NCBI GenBank assembly: GCA_013396655.1 | Contig: WBMV01007620.1 | Span: 558,001 to 622,000 of the forward strand | Length of the DNA: 64,000 nucleotides | Origin: Campylorhamphus procurvoides | Lineage: Eukaryota > Chordata > Aves > Passeriformes > Dendrocolaptidae | Direction: 5' to 3' | Shown: piece by piece, positions 23,801 through 36,000 of the stretch | Layout of the letters: the number at the start of each line of letters is the position of its first letter | How positions within the stretch are numbered: the first letter of the stretch is position 1 | The notes under the pieces: model-generated | Told to the model about the DNA's origin: nothing | The model's input: only the letters and a program-made list of their open reading frames with translations | Database searches by the model: none | Made by a program: the position numbers and the translations under genes

Positions 23801-26800
23801 AACATTTGGCCATTATGTTCCTCCTAAACTTATTTAAGTCCTTCTCTGTATTAAAATCCTAAAGCTTTACTCCTAATGATCCTGAATAGTAATGTAACTG
23901 CAAATATATAGTTTTTGACATTATAGAATTAGGCATAATTTGTTATTCATTTTGCTCATTTGCTCAAATGAGTATTTTTACTGTTCTTTATAATAGATGA
24001 ATACAGCATGACTCAGAGAGCCCAGCATGAATATGCATAGTTTTTGCAGTTGGATAAAACATTTTCATTTGTAAATCAAGCAAATCTAATCAAGTAGAGC
24101 AGTTACTGAGCCACCCAAGTGTGGGAAAGAATTCTATGCACGGACTGCAGGTACAGATGTAAGTGGCTGTCTTTCTCACTTACAACCAAGTCACTTTTAC
24201 TTACAAAGAGCTAAGTGTCTGAAGTAGGCAAGAATAAAAAACATTTATTTATGGTCAGCAGAAAAAACGAAATTCAGAGAACATAAAGTAAAGGCTCAGG
24301 CATAAATCTGCTCCCTCTTGTTTGTTCTCCACGAAGAGTGCTCTATTTTTACCAATCACAATCTTGTATCATTGCCATCTAGGTTTCACAACATTTCATA
24401 CCATGTTATTAATTTGAAAGCCGAACTAGAACTGACAGAACTTTTTTTAAAACAAATGATGTATGTTGTGTTATACATACTGCAGTTCTGCATTAATATC
24501 ACACTCTCTGGAAATTAAAGAGGTTAGTGGAAGCAAAGATAGGAAGATGGTATAAAAAGGAGTCTGTATTCTTATCATCAATATTAATTAGCATATGCCA
24601 TGCTATTTTACACTACTGCTTTCCACGGGTGATGTAGAAGACATAGAGGAGTTAACTTCAGCAACTGCTTGCCTTGTAATACAGCAGATATATTTTCTAT
24701 AGGACTGAAGCCAAAGAAAGTGCAAAATACAAATACAGCTGTTGTGTTCTATAGCTTATTTTGTTAAATCACTTTTTGAAAATTACAGCTAAATGCTTTT
24801 TGAAAATATCTATTTAATGGCAGACTTTAACATTTTATAAACTGTTAGTTCTTTTATGACAATTTTAGCCAGAGCAGGTTCTCACTGCCAATGCATAAAC
24901 TGTTGGTTACAGAAATTGTTGGAAAATCATGACCCAAAACAATCCTTTATTTACTTCTAATCATGCTGTCTACTGCTGCACTTCAAACTGTTTTGTTCAA
25001 GTCACACTTATTTCATCTATAGTCTTTGGGGCTCATGCTGTCTTCTGTACTTATCCCATATTAAAATTTTGGATTTTAATAAAAATATTTCCCAAATGCA
25101 TAGAATCTACTGCAGAGGAGGAGGGTAATAATGAATGGTAAGCTTCTGGCTGCTGTTCTGTGACAGTCTGCCTTATTCAAATCTATACCAGGTGATAGAA
25201 GACTGAAAAGAGCAAAATAGACACATCATTCTGCCCAGGTATGAGAACTTCTTGACGTCTTTAATTACTTTCAAAAATGTAACACTGTAGACTTCTTCCA
25301 TCAACCCTGTATATTTTCCAGACTGGAACCAAAAGGCCGTAAAATTCTTCTGTTATTTTTAAATTCTGGCTGAAACAACTTAGATGTAATAGGGAGGACG
25401 CTTATGTTGGAAAGTCTTATGTCACTGTGAATCTTGGCACATACAGTATTCACTGACTTAACATCAGAAGTAGCACCATTGATTTTAAAATGTTGTTCCA
25501 TGAGGGTTTTTTATGTGTTTTTTCCAGAAGACAGTAACAGGATTATTACTGTCTGATAATAGCTTGGTTTTCATTAATTTTCTCCAGTGTTAATCATGGC
25601 TGTGAAACCAGGGAGGTGATATTCTACAAATAGCCACTTTGTGCAGAACACCAGTTTTTATTAAGACTGTAATGGTAATGTGTTTAAGTTCAAGGATCTT
25701 CCATAGATGTCCTCCTGACATAAATCCTTACTGTTTTCAAAGATATTAAATATTTTACTTTTTAATAAGTTGGCTTACAGAGAGCAACAAGCCACTTGGT
25801 TACAGACATCAGTGATCTGCAAAAGTTGTGGATCATTGGTTCAATTCTTAACAGAACTAAACAGGAGGAAGAACTCTCTGAGAAATCTATTCTTGTGTTT
25901 ATTCTTTCAACTGCTGCAGAATTAGAAAGAGTTTTTAATATATTTTATTTTGCAAATAGCAAGCTGTGCAAGCCAGGGTCTGCCGTTAGTCCAACTCACA
26001 GATCTCGCCTTAGATTCATGTAAAAGTGCAAACTCAAACACTAAGGTCTGTGTAAGAGTGTGTAGGAGTGTGATGTGCTATTGGATGGGTCTCCATTAGG
26101 GACCTCAGTGCCAAAACAGAGCACTTTTGGTACTTACTTCTCTTATACAGCAACTTGTATCATATGTAGTGCAAAAACAGAACAGGGGACAATTACAAAC
26201 AAGTTTTTGTTCCCTCTTATCCAAACTGGAAATGTTTCACCTCCTCAGATCCAACTGTCACCTGAGAGATGAGCGACAGGCCTCTCTCTAGCTTGCATAA
26301 AAGTTTTACACTATCCAGGAAATCCTTGTCTGCACAGTGTATTCCCTCGAGAGCACAGTATTACCCACACACTCTAGTAAATATTCTAGAGCAAACTAAA
26401 AGGCCCTTCAGTGACTATACCTGAGCAGGTTTCCACTTCAAAGAGTTTTACAAGGTACCGATGATCCGTGAGTAGCAAAGATGTAATAAAAGTAGTTATG
26501 TTTGCGACAAGTCTGGTTATTTCAACTCCAGGTTGTTTACATTTTCATTAATAATACTTAGGGTTTAGAACTAGATAGGTTTAATGGAGGAAGAAACCAC
26601 AAAACGTGTTCTGCAGAGTAGAAGACTGAAAGTACAAAAGAGACCACATGAAAGGCACATCAAAAAAGATTAAAGGACCACTAGAAATACACTTTGAGCC
26701 AGGCAAAATGCATTGGAAAGGGCATACAAAGGTATAAGTGTAAAAAAAGTAGACAAAAAGTTTTGGAAAGCCATTATATTCAGTTAGAGGACTTGAATTT

Positions 26801-29800
26801 GCTGCAGAGAGACAAGAGGGAAGGACAAAGACTTTCCTAAAGCTCAAATATTCAAATCAGTGAACAATGTAAGCAGGCTGTGAGAAATCAAGTGAGGGCC
26901 AGACATGCCAAAAAGAAGACGGTCCAGCTCATGCTTTCAATTTTCCTACTTTACAATGAGTTATGACAGTTTCATCTTACTGTAAGCAGGGGAAAAGAAA
27001 AGTAAATAGTGGTTTCTGCTCAGTTTACACTTCCCACCTCCACTCTCCTTTCCATGCTCTCTTGGCTTGAACAGCAACACCCTAAAAAAGACATTACAGT
27101 GTGATTTCATCCTAAGCTTCACTTTATGGACTTAAGAGGTCTCTTGGATCTTGCACTTGGAGCTGTTAAAATTTCTCTGGAACCTAAGAAGCACATTTGG
27201 TGGAGGTTTTTGGTTTGGGTTTTTTTTCTCTTTTAAACAACCTCTCAGACTGTTTCAGTCAACAGCCCAATGACCAAAACTAAGAGCTTGCACCAAAGAA
27301 ATAAAACTTATCAGTTTGGAAAGATGGATGCACCAAAGCCAGCATCTTCTAAAGTCCACTACAGCTCTGGTTCAGAATATGGCATCACAACCTTATATAG
27401 CCTAAGGAAATACAGTCACTTTGGCACTTCAGTCTTCACATGGGGTAAATATTTAGAGGACCTCAATTAAGACATTCTAGTAAACAGGGTTATGCCAGAA
27501 CAGCATTCTGGTCCTCTTTTAGAACTCCTGCTACTCCTTAGGCTAAATATTAGTCTATGTAGGGGGACAGGAGATGATGCCATCGCCAGGACAAACCACA
27601 ATCAGTTGTTAAGGAAAGAAGGGAAGTCAAAGTTGTGACTGGAGCCCACGTTAGACTACTACAAATGAAGCAAGTTAGGCAATAGCAAACATTTCTCAAA
27701 CACTTGGAAGTCATCACACAGGTCAACAGATGACTTCAAAGCAACTTCAGAAAAATTTATTTAATGGAGAGCCATTTCTGTGTGTAGCCCCCACAAACAT
27801 ATCAGCTCAAAAAAATTTACTTTGTACAACTACACTCCACATGGCTTTTCCCAGTATCAGCACCTCTATAAAAAAGAGCAATTAGCCTTTTCAGAAATGA
27901 ACCACACTAACCACAATGCTGACTTGCTGAAACATAGATAAGGGCAAAAAAAGGAAAGCATTTTTAATTCAAGTCATGTGAATACTTGGCCTGTGCTATG
28001 AATAAGTAATGATGGAATAAAGTCACTTCAAAACATGAAGATCATCAAAAAACCATTCAATCACCTCACATCTATAATTAATTTGGTGCAAAATAAACAA
28101 AAATATTCAAAATCTGGTTGGGAACTCAGAAATTAAACATGGAATTTGGCAACACTGACAATCAGGCATGCCCAGATGTCTAATAAATCCAGGCAGAGAG
28201 ACACAGTAATTTTTTTCTCTAAAGAAAGGGACTTCTTATAAGAATATTTAAAACATTAAAAGCATGAGTAAAAAGATGTTGAGTTTTGCTGTGTGTGCAC
28301 AATAACATCTCCACAAAGAGCATGCTCACATTACTCACTGTCTAGCTAGCTCTACCATTTCTAAATGTGCCACACCTTGTCAAACACGACAACCTCTGGC
28401 AAACTACTGATGGACCTCTTATACCTTAACTCCTCAATGATTCCTTTAAGGAATATCATAAATGAGAACATACTCAGTGCTTAATTTGTGAGTGGTTATT
28501 CTTTTTTGGTAACTAAGGCATCACTTGAGGCACTCATGCAGATTTTAGAAAACAGAAATAATGTGGTAAATTCTAGTAACTTTCTCTACAGTCTATGGAG
28601 TGAAAAAGTATTTTAAGTAGGTTGGGGAACTTTATAAACTATTTATTTTCTATATACTGCCGCATCTAGTATAACTGACATTCAAGTTTTCTTTTAAAAC
28701 AAACAAAAATAAGTTAATCACATTACAAACTACATTATTTCTATGAGATGTTAAGAACACTGCATTTCAGCAGCCAGCAGAACGGGACCTAGAATGAAAG
28801 AAAAAAACACTGTTTTTATAACGCACTACCTGAAAAGCAGCTGTTGTGTCAAATAATAATTATATTTCTGAGCTACAGTGCTCATTGATAAAAGAGAAGA
28901 AAACAAAAATAGATAAAACCAGAAAACGCTGAGTCTGGGACTTGAACTCCCCAATACACTTTCAAAATCTTGTATCTGTTCCACTATAGAATAAAATTAT
29001 GCAAATAAAAAAATAAAATAAAACTGCCCCAAAGCTGATGTAAGTAACATTCAGCTGTGATATATAAAATGTTCAACATACAGCTGAAGACAAATCCATG
29101 TGACTCAAGTTTGGGAACCACTTTTTTTCTCTTTGATTTAATGTCAGCTACAAAGGATCCTTTGCCCATCCTGAACTACAACGAATTTCAAAGGTATTTT
29201 TACATAAAAGGAATGCAAGACTCAAATAATAATTGAGTCCTATTAATTAACATATAGTTATACAAGTCTAGGTTTTTCATAGAGCAATTATAGACCTTTT
29301 CCAAATTGTAACTCTACCAGGAACTCATGATGGAAAGAGTAAGATCCTCATAATCCTGAGCACCGATCTAATAAGTATGTAATGGTCTCCTCCTTTCATG
29401 TTCCCAAGCTGAATAGCACCTACCAAAAGATCAATATTCTCTAAATCCATGCATCTGGATAAGTGCAAAGCTTTTAACTGAACCTAGATAAAAAAGCACT
29501 ACTAAACTTGCCATTTGTCAGCAAGCTAACAGTTCAGGCCAAATTGCATGCCTTATTCATGCTAATTTTTGCACTGAAGTCTACAAGATTAATTGTGTGA
29601 CTACCCTTACTTTGGCCTTCAAATAATCTAATCTAGTATTTCACTGAAAACAAAAAATTCCAAAGTCAAGTGTAGTGATCACTTTTAAACCTATACTCTC
29701 TTTGCCAAGGCCACTGATCATGTTACATATTAAGAACTAAAAATTGCCCAAATTTAACAAGAGTTATTCACTCATGAAGTCCAAAACCTTCACAATCTGC

Positions 29801-30694
29801 CAACACTCTGCAGTTACCAGTGGAAGACATGACTAAAGGCATTCACAGCACAAGAACTTTAGAACTTGAGTAATTAACTTGAGAATGGGAATTTAGTCCT
29901 TCATCCCTCTCCAGCTGGCCTTACTTTGAGCCAATTTCTGTTGATGTATTAGAAACAGAGGTTTAACATTAAATTCAGACGGCACTGAAGAAAAAAACAT
30001 GCTCACAAGCTCCATCTGAGCTATAGAATTAACTTAAGGTGCTAAAGTAATATTAATACAGGTACTAGTTCACTTGGTGTCTGACTGTCACAGCCGAAAT
30101 AACATAATACTATCTTGCAGTGCAAGTAGAAAACTTTGTGGCCTTGATTCATAGTTGAGCAAATTTTGTTGACATGCAATTTCTTTCCCGCATCTTTTTT
30201 CAAAGCATTCCACTTGAGAGGTTGCTTTCATCATTAAGTTCTAAGTGTGCTTCCACAGTGAAGACAAGTAACTGGAGATATTCCTAAGCAAAGACGTGTT
30301 TTCTGTTCTTAAGGTTAATTCAACAAACACATTACTGCTCACCCAGCAGAGAAACAAAACCTGCTTGTTTCCTCCTGGAAACAAGTTACATAAGTATGCT
30401 TTCCAGTTTAGGCATAGCCTTAAACTTTAAAGATTAAGAGCAGGAATATCAACTTGTGCAGCTCTCCTCTAGTGATGATGTACACTGTTAGCCTATGCAA
30501 GCAGAAGAGAGAAACGTGGTCTGAGTACGGATATGTCACAGCAGCTTTACCTTTTCAGCACGTGACAGAGATGAAGACCCAACTAGTTTGCTTTGGGATT
30601 GAATAACACTTAGATCTGCACACTGGAGGTTGTAAACTCTATTTTGGCTCATGCTGAAGCTCATTCTACCACACCTTCAGCATTAATATAAGTG
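20833..30694 (-). other. 5' UTR intron(s) of the ADGRG2-like gene
   Basis: The signal-peptide exon starts one base before its ATG at a clear acceptor, so transcription must begin further right and this region is intronic. It is AT-rich and no coding exon is supported. Additional small non-coding exons could exist; one weak candidate has a donor-like CTGG|GTGAGC near 30340 on the minus strand. Confidence 0.5.
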
Positions 30695-30770
30695 ATTTGG
30701 GCAGGGAGGGTGGACCAGGTGACCCACTGCGGTTCCTTCCAGCAGATTCTGTGACTTCATGTAAGGTAAA
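30695..30770 (+). mobile_element. CR1 LINE 3'-terminal fragment
   Basis: The plus strand has the CR1 3' end signature: GGCAGGGAGGGTGGACCAGG, then GGTTCCTTCCAGCAGATTCT and a terminal TGTGACTTCATG resembling the CR1 octamer tail. Only the last ~75 bp remain. Confidence 0.75.
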
Positions 30771-31437
30771 ACCAGCCCGGGCTTGTACCATCCCCTGTTT
30801 CATATGCTGGATAAGCATGCCTTCAACTAGTTTACAAACATTTCTTTCACATTTCCACATAAATCCATGCACGACAATAACACAGTAAAAACAAGAGTTC
30901 AGTACCGTTCTAAATACTATCCATGAATGACAAAAACTATATATCCGCATACCAAAATCAAACTCAGTCGAAAAGGGATGCTTCCAGGACCAAAAAAACC
31001 CCAGACAAATAAACCCCTCAGACTTAATTACTGCGCAAAAAAGGTGGTTCTGAAGACAGAGGTGATCTCAGTGATGTATGTTTCCTTGCAGAATATATGT
31101 GACAGAGGCAGGAGAAGCTTTCAAGCTGAATGTATTCCCAGACACCGCGTGTGGGAGCAAACACCGACCCAGCCCGGCCGAACAGCCCCGCGGGCCGCGC
31201 CCGGACCCCACCGACGGACCGCCAAAAACAGGCGCTTTTTAAGCCCACTTAAACACGCTACCGACGTTTTTGTCTCCGCTGACTGATGGAGAGCCCACAA
31301 CACGACCAGGGAGCCGCAGGGAGCCGAAGGGAGCGGGTGCCCCTGGCACGGACAGTGGGGCCGGCAGGCAGAGCAGCGGCCCGGCCAGGCCCGAGGCACA
31401 ACGGCCACCAGAGGGGGGGGACACACCGGGGAGGGGT

Positions 31438-31570
31438 GAGGGTGTGTGTGTGGGTATGTGTGTGTGTGAGGGAGGGGGTGACTCTGTGTGTGTGTGACAC
31501 TGTGTGTGTGTGAGTGTGTCTGTGTGACTCTGTGTGTGTGTGTGTGACTGTGTGTGTGTCTGTGTGTGAC
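31438..31570 (+). repeat. GT-rich microsatellite tract
   Basis: About 130 bp dominated by (TG)n with interspersed GTGAC, GTGAG and GTCTG variants. It sits at the left part of the CpG island. The complementary strand gives spurious His/Thr-rich frames. Confidence 0.9.
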
Positions 31571-31855
31571 CGGGCAGCACCGCACGGGTCCGTGTGTGCC
31601 CGAGCTCTGGGCTGAGCATCCCGGAGCTGCCCGACCCGCTCCGTCCCGCGGCTCCCTCCGCGCTCACCGCCGTCCCGCCGGGGCCGCTCGGCGGGGAAGC
31701 CCCACCGGGGGAGCCGTGAACGACTGACACCCAACCGGGGAGCCGTGTACCACTGACATCCGGCTCGGGGCTGCTCCCACCGCCGCTCCCAGCGCTGCCG
31801 CTCCCTCCCGGCCCCGGGAGCTCCCCGGTCTCTCACCTGTCGCCGGGCCGCCGCC

Positions 31856-31995
31856 CGTCCCGTCCTGTCCAGTCCCGTCCTGTCCCCTCCCGTCCCGTAT
31901 CGTGCTGCCCGTCCCGTCCCGTCCTGTCCCGTCCCGTGCCGTGCCGTGCCGTGCCGTGCCGTGCCGTGCCGTGCCGTGCCGTCCCGTCCCGCCCC
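31856..31995 (+). repeat. CCGTS pentanucleotide repeat, with nine GTGCC copies
   Basis: A degenerate CCCGT/CCTGT pentamer array leads into nine perfect GTGCC copies at 31936-31980, then GTCCC units. It overlaps the candidate first exon near its donor, so length variation would alter the 5' UTR. Confidence 0.92.
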
Positions 31996-32025
31996 GCTCG
32001 CTCGGCGCTGGGCACGGCGGAGGCG

Positions 32026-32045
32026 GCAGCAGCAGCAGCAGCAGC
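32026..32045 (+). repeat. GCA trinucleotide repeat
   Basis: Six to seven GCA units inside the CpG island, followed at about 32070-32120 by degenerate AGAGCC/AGGCAGGGAC hexamer-like repeats. Confidence 0.85.
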
Positions 32046-32222
32046 TGGGGCAGACGGGGGACGGGGCGGGGGCAGAGCCAGAGCCAGAGCCAGAGGCAGG
32101 GACAGAGGCAGGGACAGGCGGGGGAGGCGCTGCGGGAGCGCGGGGAGCACGGAGGGATCGGGGGAGCCGCCCGGCAGCGGCCCCGGCGTGGGGGGGGTCT
32201 GGGCGGGCGGCAGGGCTGGGGC

Positions 32223-33030
32223 ACTGTGCACAATGGGACAGCGTGCCTAATGGGACAGTGTGCACAATGGGACAGCGTGCCTAATGGGACAGTGTGCACA
32301 ATGGGACAGCGTGCCCAATGGGACACTGTGCCCAATGGGACAGCGTACCCAATGGGACAGTGTGCCTGCTGGGGACACTGCCATGTTGGGGACGCTGTCT
32401 GGAACACGGTGCCTGCTGGGACACTGTGCCTAATGGGACACTGCCCTGGGACACTGTGCCTGCTGGGACACTGTGCATAATGGGGGGCACTGTGCATAAT
32501 GGGACACTGGCTGCTGGGACACTGTGCCTAATGGGGACACTGTGCCTGCTGGGGACACTGTGCCTGTTGGGGACACTGCCTGCTGGGGACACTGTCTGGG
32601 ACACTGTGCCTAATGGGGGACACTGTGCCCAATGGGACACTGTGCCTAATGGGGGACACTGTGCCCAGTGGGGGACACTGTGCCCAGTGGGGACACTGTG
32701 CCTAATGGGACACTGTGCCTAATGGGGGACACTGTGCCCAGTGGGGGACACTGTGCCCAGTGGGGACACTGTGCCTCATGGGACACTGTGCCTAATGGGG
32801 GACACTGTGCCCAGTGGGGACACTGTGCCCAGTGGGGACACTGTGCCTCATGGGGGACACTATGCCCAGTGGGGGACACTGTGCCCAGTGGGGACACTGT
32901 GCCTCATGGGACACTGTGCCTAATGGGGGACACTGTGCCTCATGGGACACTGTGCCTAATGGGGGACACTGTGCCCAGTGGGGACACTGTGCCTCATGGG
33001 GGACACTGTGCCCAGTGGGGACACTGTGCC
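32223..33030 (+). repeat. GC-rich minisatellite, 17-19-bp unit, roughly 45 copies
   Basis: The unit is AATGGGACACTGTGCCC and variants; unit length varies with the G run (GGG to GGGGG). Variant types change along the array. GGGACAG(C/T)G units ending CACAAT/CCTAAT/CCCAAT dominate the left end. CCTGCT units dominate the middle (about 32366-32600). A mix of CCTAAT, CCCAGT and CCTCAT units with longer G runs dominates the right. The array abuts the CpG island. The long open frames on both strands through it are by-products of the periodicity. Confidence 0.97.
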
Positions 33031-36000
33031 TGCACACAGCGAGCTCTGCATAAACTGCTTCAAATTCTTTGGTGGGCACTGTGTGTTCAGTGTTAAACCA
33101 GCCTTTTTCTTTTTTTCTTGCACGGTTCACCCTTGAAACAGCCCTGGCTCAGTGAAGCCCTAGTGTAGTTTTTCAGAATTAGCAGCCTTCATTCAGTTTC
33201 AGTAAGACTGGTACCTTCAGCTGGCTGTGTAAATGGACTGTGCTATCAGCACGGCAGTAAGATGAAGCTGTGGCCCTCCTCTTCCCTTTATAATTGCTTG
33301 GAGTGAAACATATTCCGAAAGTGCAGCATTTTCAATGACCTATTTTATACCAAAATGTTCAGGAACTACTCCCTGCTGTGGGCTGGAGCTTTGGTCACTA
33401 GATACATCTGAGCAGAGCCTGGCTCCAGGACGTAGCTGGGAAAAGCACATCCAGAGGGAAAAGCCTGAAGCTTTAGGCAGCACCTCTTCTCAGTGTCACT
33501 GAAAAGACAAAACAGGGACAAAGTCTCCAAACTACACAGGCAGTAGGTCTTCCCGAGGACACAGGGTGTGATGAGTCCACATGATGAGCATAATTTTGTG
33601 GAGAAGTGCTTGTAAAGAAGAGCTAGGATTAGATGAAGAGGCTTGTTTCATTTTGGTTAGATCAGTGGTGCCTTTGGATGCTGTGGAGCTGGCATCCAGT
33701 GGAACACACCACCACTGCTTTTGAAGTTCCTCACACAGGAAAAAACAGGAGGCATTTGTCTTTATCTGCCTTGCTTAGCGGAATATATTTCACTTCTCCA
33801 AAGATTTAAGGACCAAAAATCCTAGCTTATACCACCTGTAAGAATTATATCTCCTTCTCCTTCACTTCTGACCTGGATATCTGAGGTCAATAAGGAAGAA
33901 GAAAAAAATTGCCCTGAAGTTAATGCTAGGGGTGTGATGAATGAGAATATCATTTGCCTATGAAAATATTTGCCTAGAGATCCTAGGTGCTCTTTTTACA
34001 CATGCACAAACAGTGCACTTCACCAGTGTGGCTTAGCAATGTCTCCTCAGAAAGGCTAAAAGGTTGAATGAGGTTGGAAACTGAAGCTCAGTTTACCCCT
34101 GGACACATTACCTGTTTATGGTGCAGGTTTAGGTAGCTTTCTCTGTTGCTTATTGTGTGAATAGTTACCAGTGTACAGATACTTCCAATACAGAGGTATT
34201 GGAAGTCTAGAAGCACATAAAGCATACCTCTGACAATTGATACATTCTTTGGAATAAAAATCAGCCAGTTGCTGAATTTTCAAGCACTGAAATATAATTG
34301 CAGGCAGGGGAGTTGCCTCAAAATACCTATTCTCTTTCCTCTCAGACCAAGTTAATTTGGTAGGAGAAAATATTGTGTAATTTACAAAAGATAAACACTC
34401 AATGTGTATCTCTAATTGTTTATTTAAACGGTGTGTTACATACAACTGGCTAGTGTCCAGTATCATACAGAAAAACTAAAGATTATTGATTTATAATGAC
34501 CTAAAAACCCAGACTAATTCAAGAACTTCATTCCCAGTGTATTTGTATAGCTCATAAACCAGTATGCAATCTGTACAGTTCCAGGATGACATAGGATCTG
34601 GGCAGTGTTGTATGGAAGCCAAAGGCAAACTTCTATGCATTTACCAAGAAAACACAGAATTGAGCAGGTCTGAGGAACAAACAAAAATAACTGAGTAATA
34701 AAGAACTTTTCAATCCCATTTGTTTGTCATGTTTTTGAGAAAATGTCAAAAAAAAAAGAAAGGTTGTGCTGATTCAGATTTCTCAATGCCTCCTTTATTG
34801 TGCGCTTGTGCAATACTGACTACTGGTTTAGTAGGAATTGCAGGTAATAAATGCAGGTTTAAGAGAACGATCCTCCCTTGAAGAGAACGAGTCAAATGTT
34901 CTCTTCCCAGACAAAATGATCATATTAAAACATCTTAAGTAAAATTAATAGTTTCTGGATCTGAGTCTCCAGAAAATGTGAACATGAATACCATAAACTA
35001 GTGTTGATATAAATTTTAGCCATGCATCCTCCTAGTGGAGAAATACTGCATTTCAAGGTTTTAACAATTGAAGCATTTTATTTTCACCTGTGTTCAACAA
35101 GACTGAATGTAGAAACCCCAACTACTCCAACAAAGTCAGTGCCTAAATTCCCATAAACTTCACTTTAACCAGAATTTCATATTATGCTAAGTGGTTTGGG
35201 GTTTATTATTTTTTTCTTTAAACTCTTTATTTATGTCTCTGTGTATACATGTTTCCTAGGGAGATAAGACATTACTGTGACATATTGCAGTGTTCGTATC
35301 ATGTTTATAATTTATGTATCCAAATGGAATTTGTTCTGATGATGTAATTTATGTCTCAGGGGGAAAAAACCATATGTAACCAGAGAGGGAAAGTAGTGGG
35401 AGAAGTAAGGTCTGTTTGCCTTTCCGTTTTTGATACTGTTGTTTCACAAAGGTGCTTGACAGGACGAACTTGTCCTGTTCTTACTTCTCCCTACTCCTTC
35501 ACTGTCTCTAGTGGGCAGGATTGGAGGTTGCTTTGCCCTCTGGTGTGTATATGGTCAATCCCAGGAAGAATAAAGTTAGGAGAACGACTGTTTCAATGAA
35601 TCATGTTAACATAACACCTTTTGTGTCAACTCTAATTGATCTAAAAACAAAGCTAAAAAGACCCTATGATAATTTCCATGACTATAAATTTTGTGGGGTT
35701 GCCTTCTTTAACATGTTACAGGCTTGTGTGAACACTAGAAACTGATTGGATGTACGAAAAGCAGTTAAAATGGCTACATCTCTGTTTCATATATAAATAT
35801 AGTCCTCTCCAAAAATCATACATGTTCTGTTCTATATCATGTACTAGTTATGAGTCATGTAAATTACAGATAATTAGGTAAAAACAGGTTAAGTGTTTTT
35901 TAACTGATGGTAACAGTGAAGATTAAATAAAATCATCTATGAGTCCTTCAGTCTATTTTCTGCTTTCAGCATTACAAAGACATAAACAAGTGAACAATTT

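Larger units (their letters stand above)
1..32220 (-). other. ADGRG2: 5' part of an adhesion GPCR gene, probably ADGRG2 (gene span, truncated by window edge)
   Basis: This gene-level entry joins the minus-strand exons listed separately. The supported order is: CpG-island first exon, signal-peptide exon, pentraxin-domain exon, then short Ser/Thr-rich exons. Every splice junction after the ATG is phase 1 and the joined frame stays open across all seven coding exons. The signal-peptide exon resembles the start of mammalian ADGRG2 as I remember it: a V-G-R motif, an acidic pair, L-x-F-(K/R)-I, then a hydrophobic run ending in A/V-T. Many tiny in-frame stalk exons are also typical of ADGRG2, an orphan receptor best known from efferent ducts and epididymis. 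ADGRG4 or ADGRG6 are the main alternatives because both carry pentraxin domains. The GAIN and seven-helix exons that would settle the identity are outside the window. The name is inference; that this is an adhesion-GPCR-type secreted or membrane N-terminus is better supported. Confidence 0.68.
31130..32220 (-). promoter_or_regulatory. CpG island, probable promoter of the ADGRG2-like gene
   Basis: CpG density is very high here compared with the CpG-poor flanks, peaking at 31600-32200. Two good minus-strand splice donors lie within it: GACAG|GTGAGAGAC with GT at 31836-31835, and GGCG|GTGAGCGCGG near 31663. No TATA box is obvious, as expected for a CpG-island promoter. The island contains several low-complexity tracts listed separately. 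Its position upstream of the non-coding 5' end of the receptor gene makes it the natural promoter; bidirectional activity toward the right is possible. Confidence 0.65.
31837..32220 (-). other. ADGRG2: Candidate non-coding first exon (5' UTR)
   Basis: The minus strand of the CpG island ends in a strong donor, CCGGCGACAG|GTGAGAG, at 31837. The signal-peptide exon needs at least one upstream non-coding exon, and this is the best-placed donor. The transcription start is not determinable, so the right boundary is only the edge of the island. The alternative donor near 31663 would give a longer exon. Confidence 0.4.

Noticed and set aside
28925..28965. tRNA B-box-like sequence on the minus strand (GGGGAGTTCAAGTCCC)
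   Set aside because: No A box, acceptor stem or anticodon arm can be found at the right distance, so no tRNA or tRNA-derived SINE is called.
31258..32265. 335-residue minus-strand frame through the CpG island
   Set aside because: It is made of translated GTGCC, GT and GCA repeats and GC-rich low-complexity sequence, with competing open frames on both strands; it fits promoter/5' UTR sequence better.
32281..33130. Long repetitive open frames on both strands across the minisatellite (up to 142 residues)
   Set aside because: They arise from the 17-19-bp period avoiding stops in several frames at once; no start context, domain or non-repeat sequence supports a protein.
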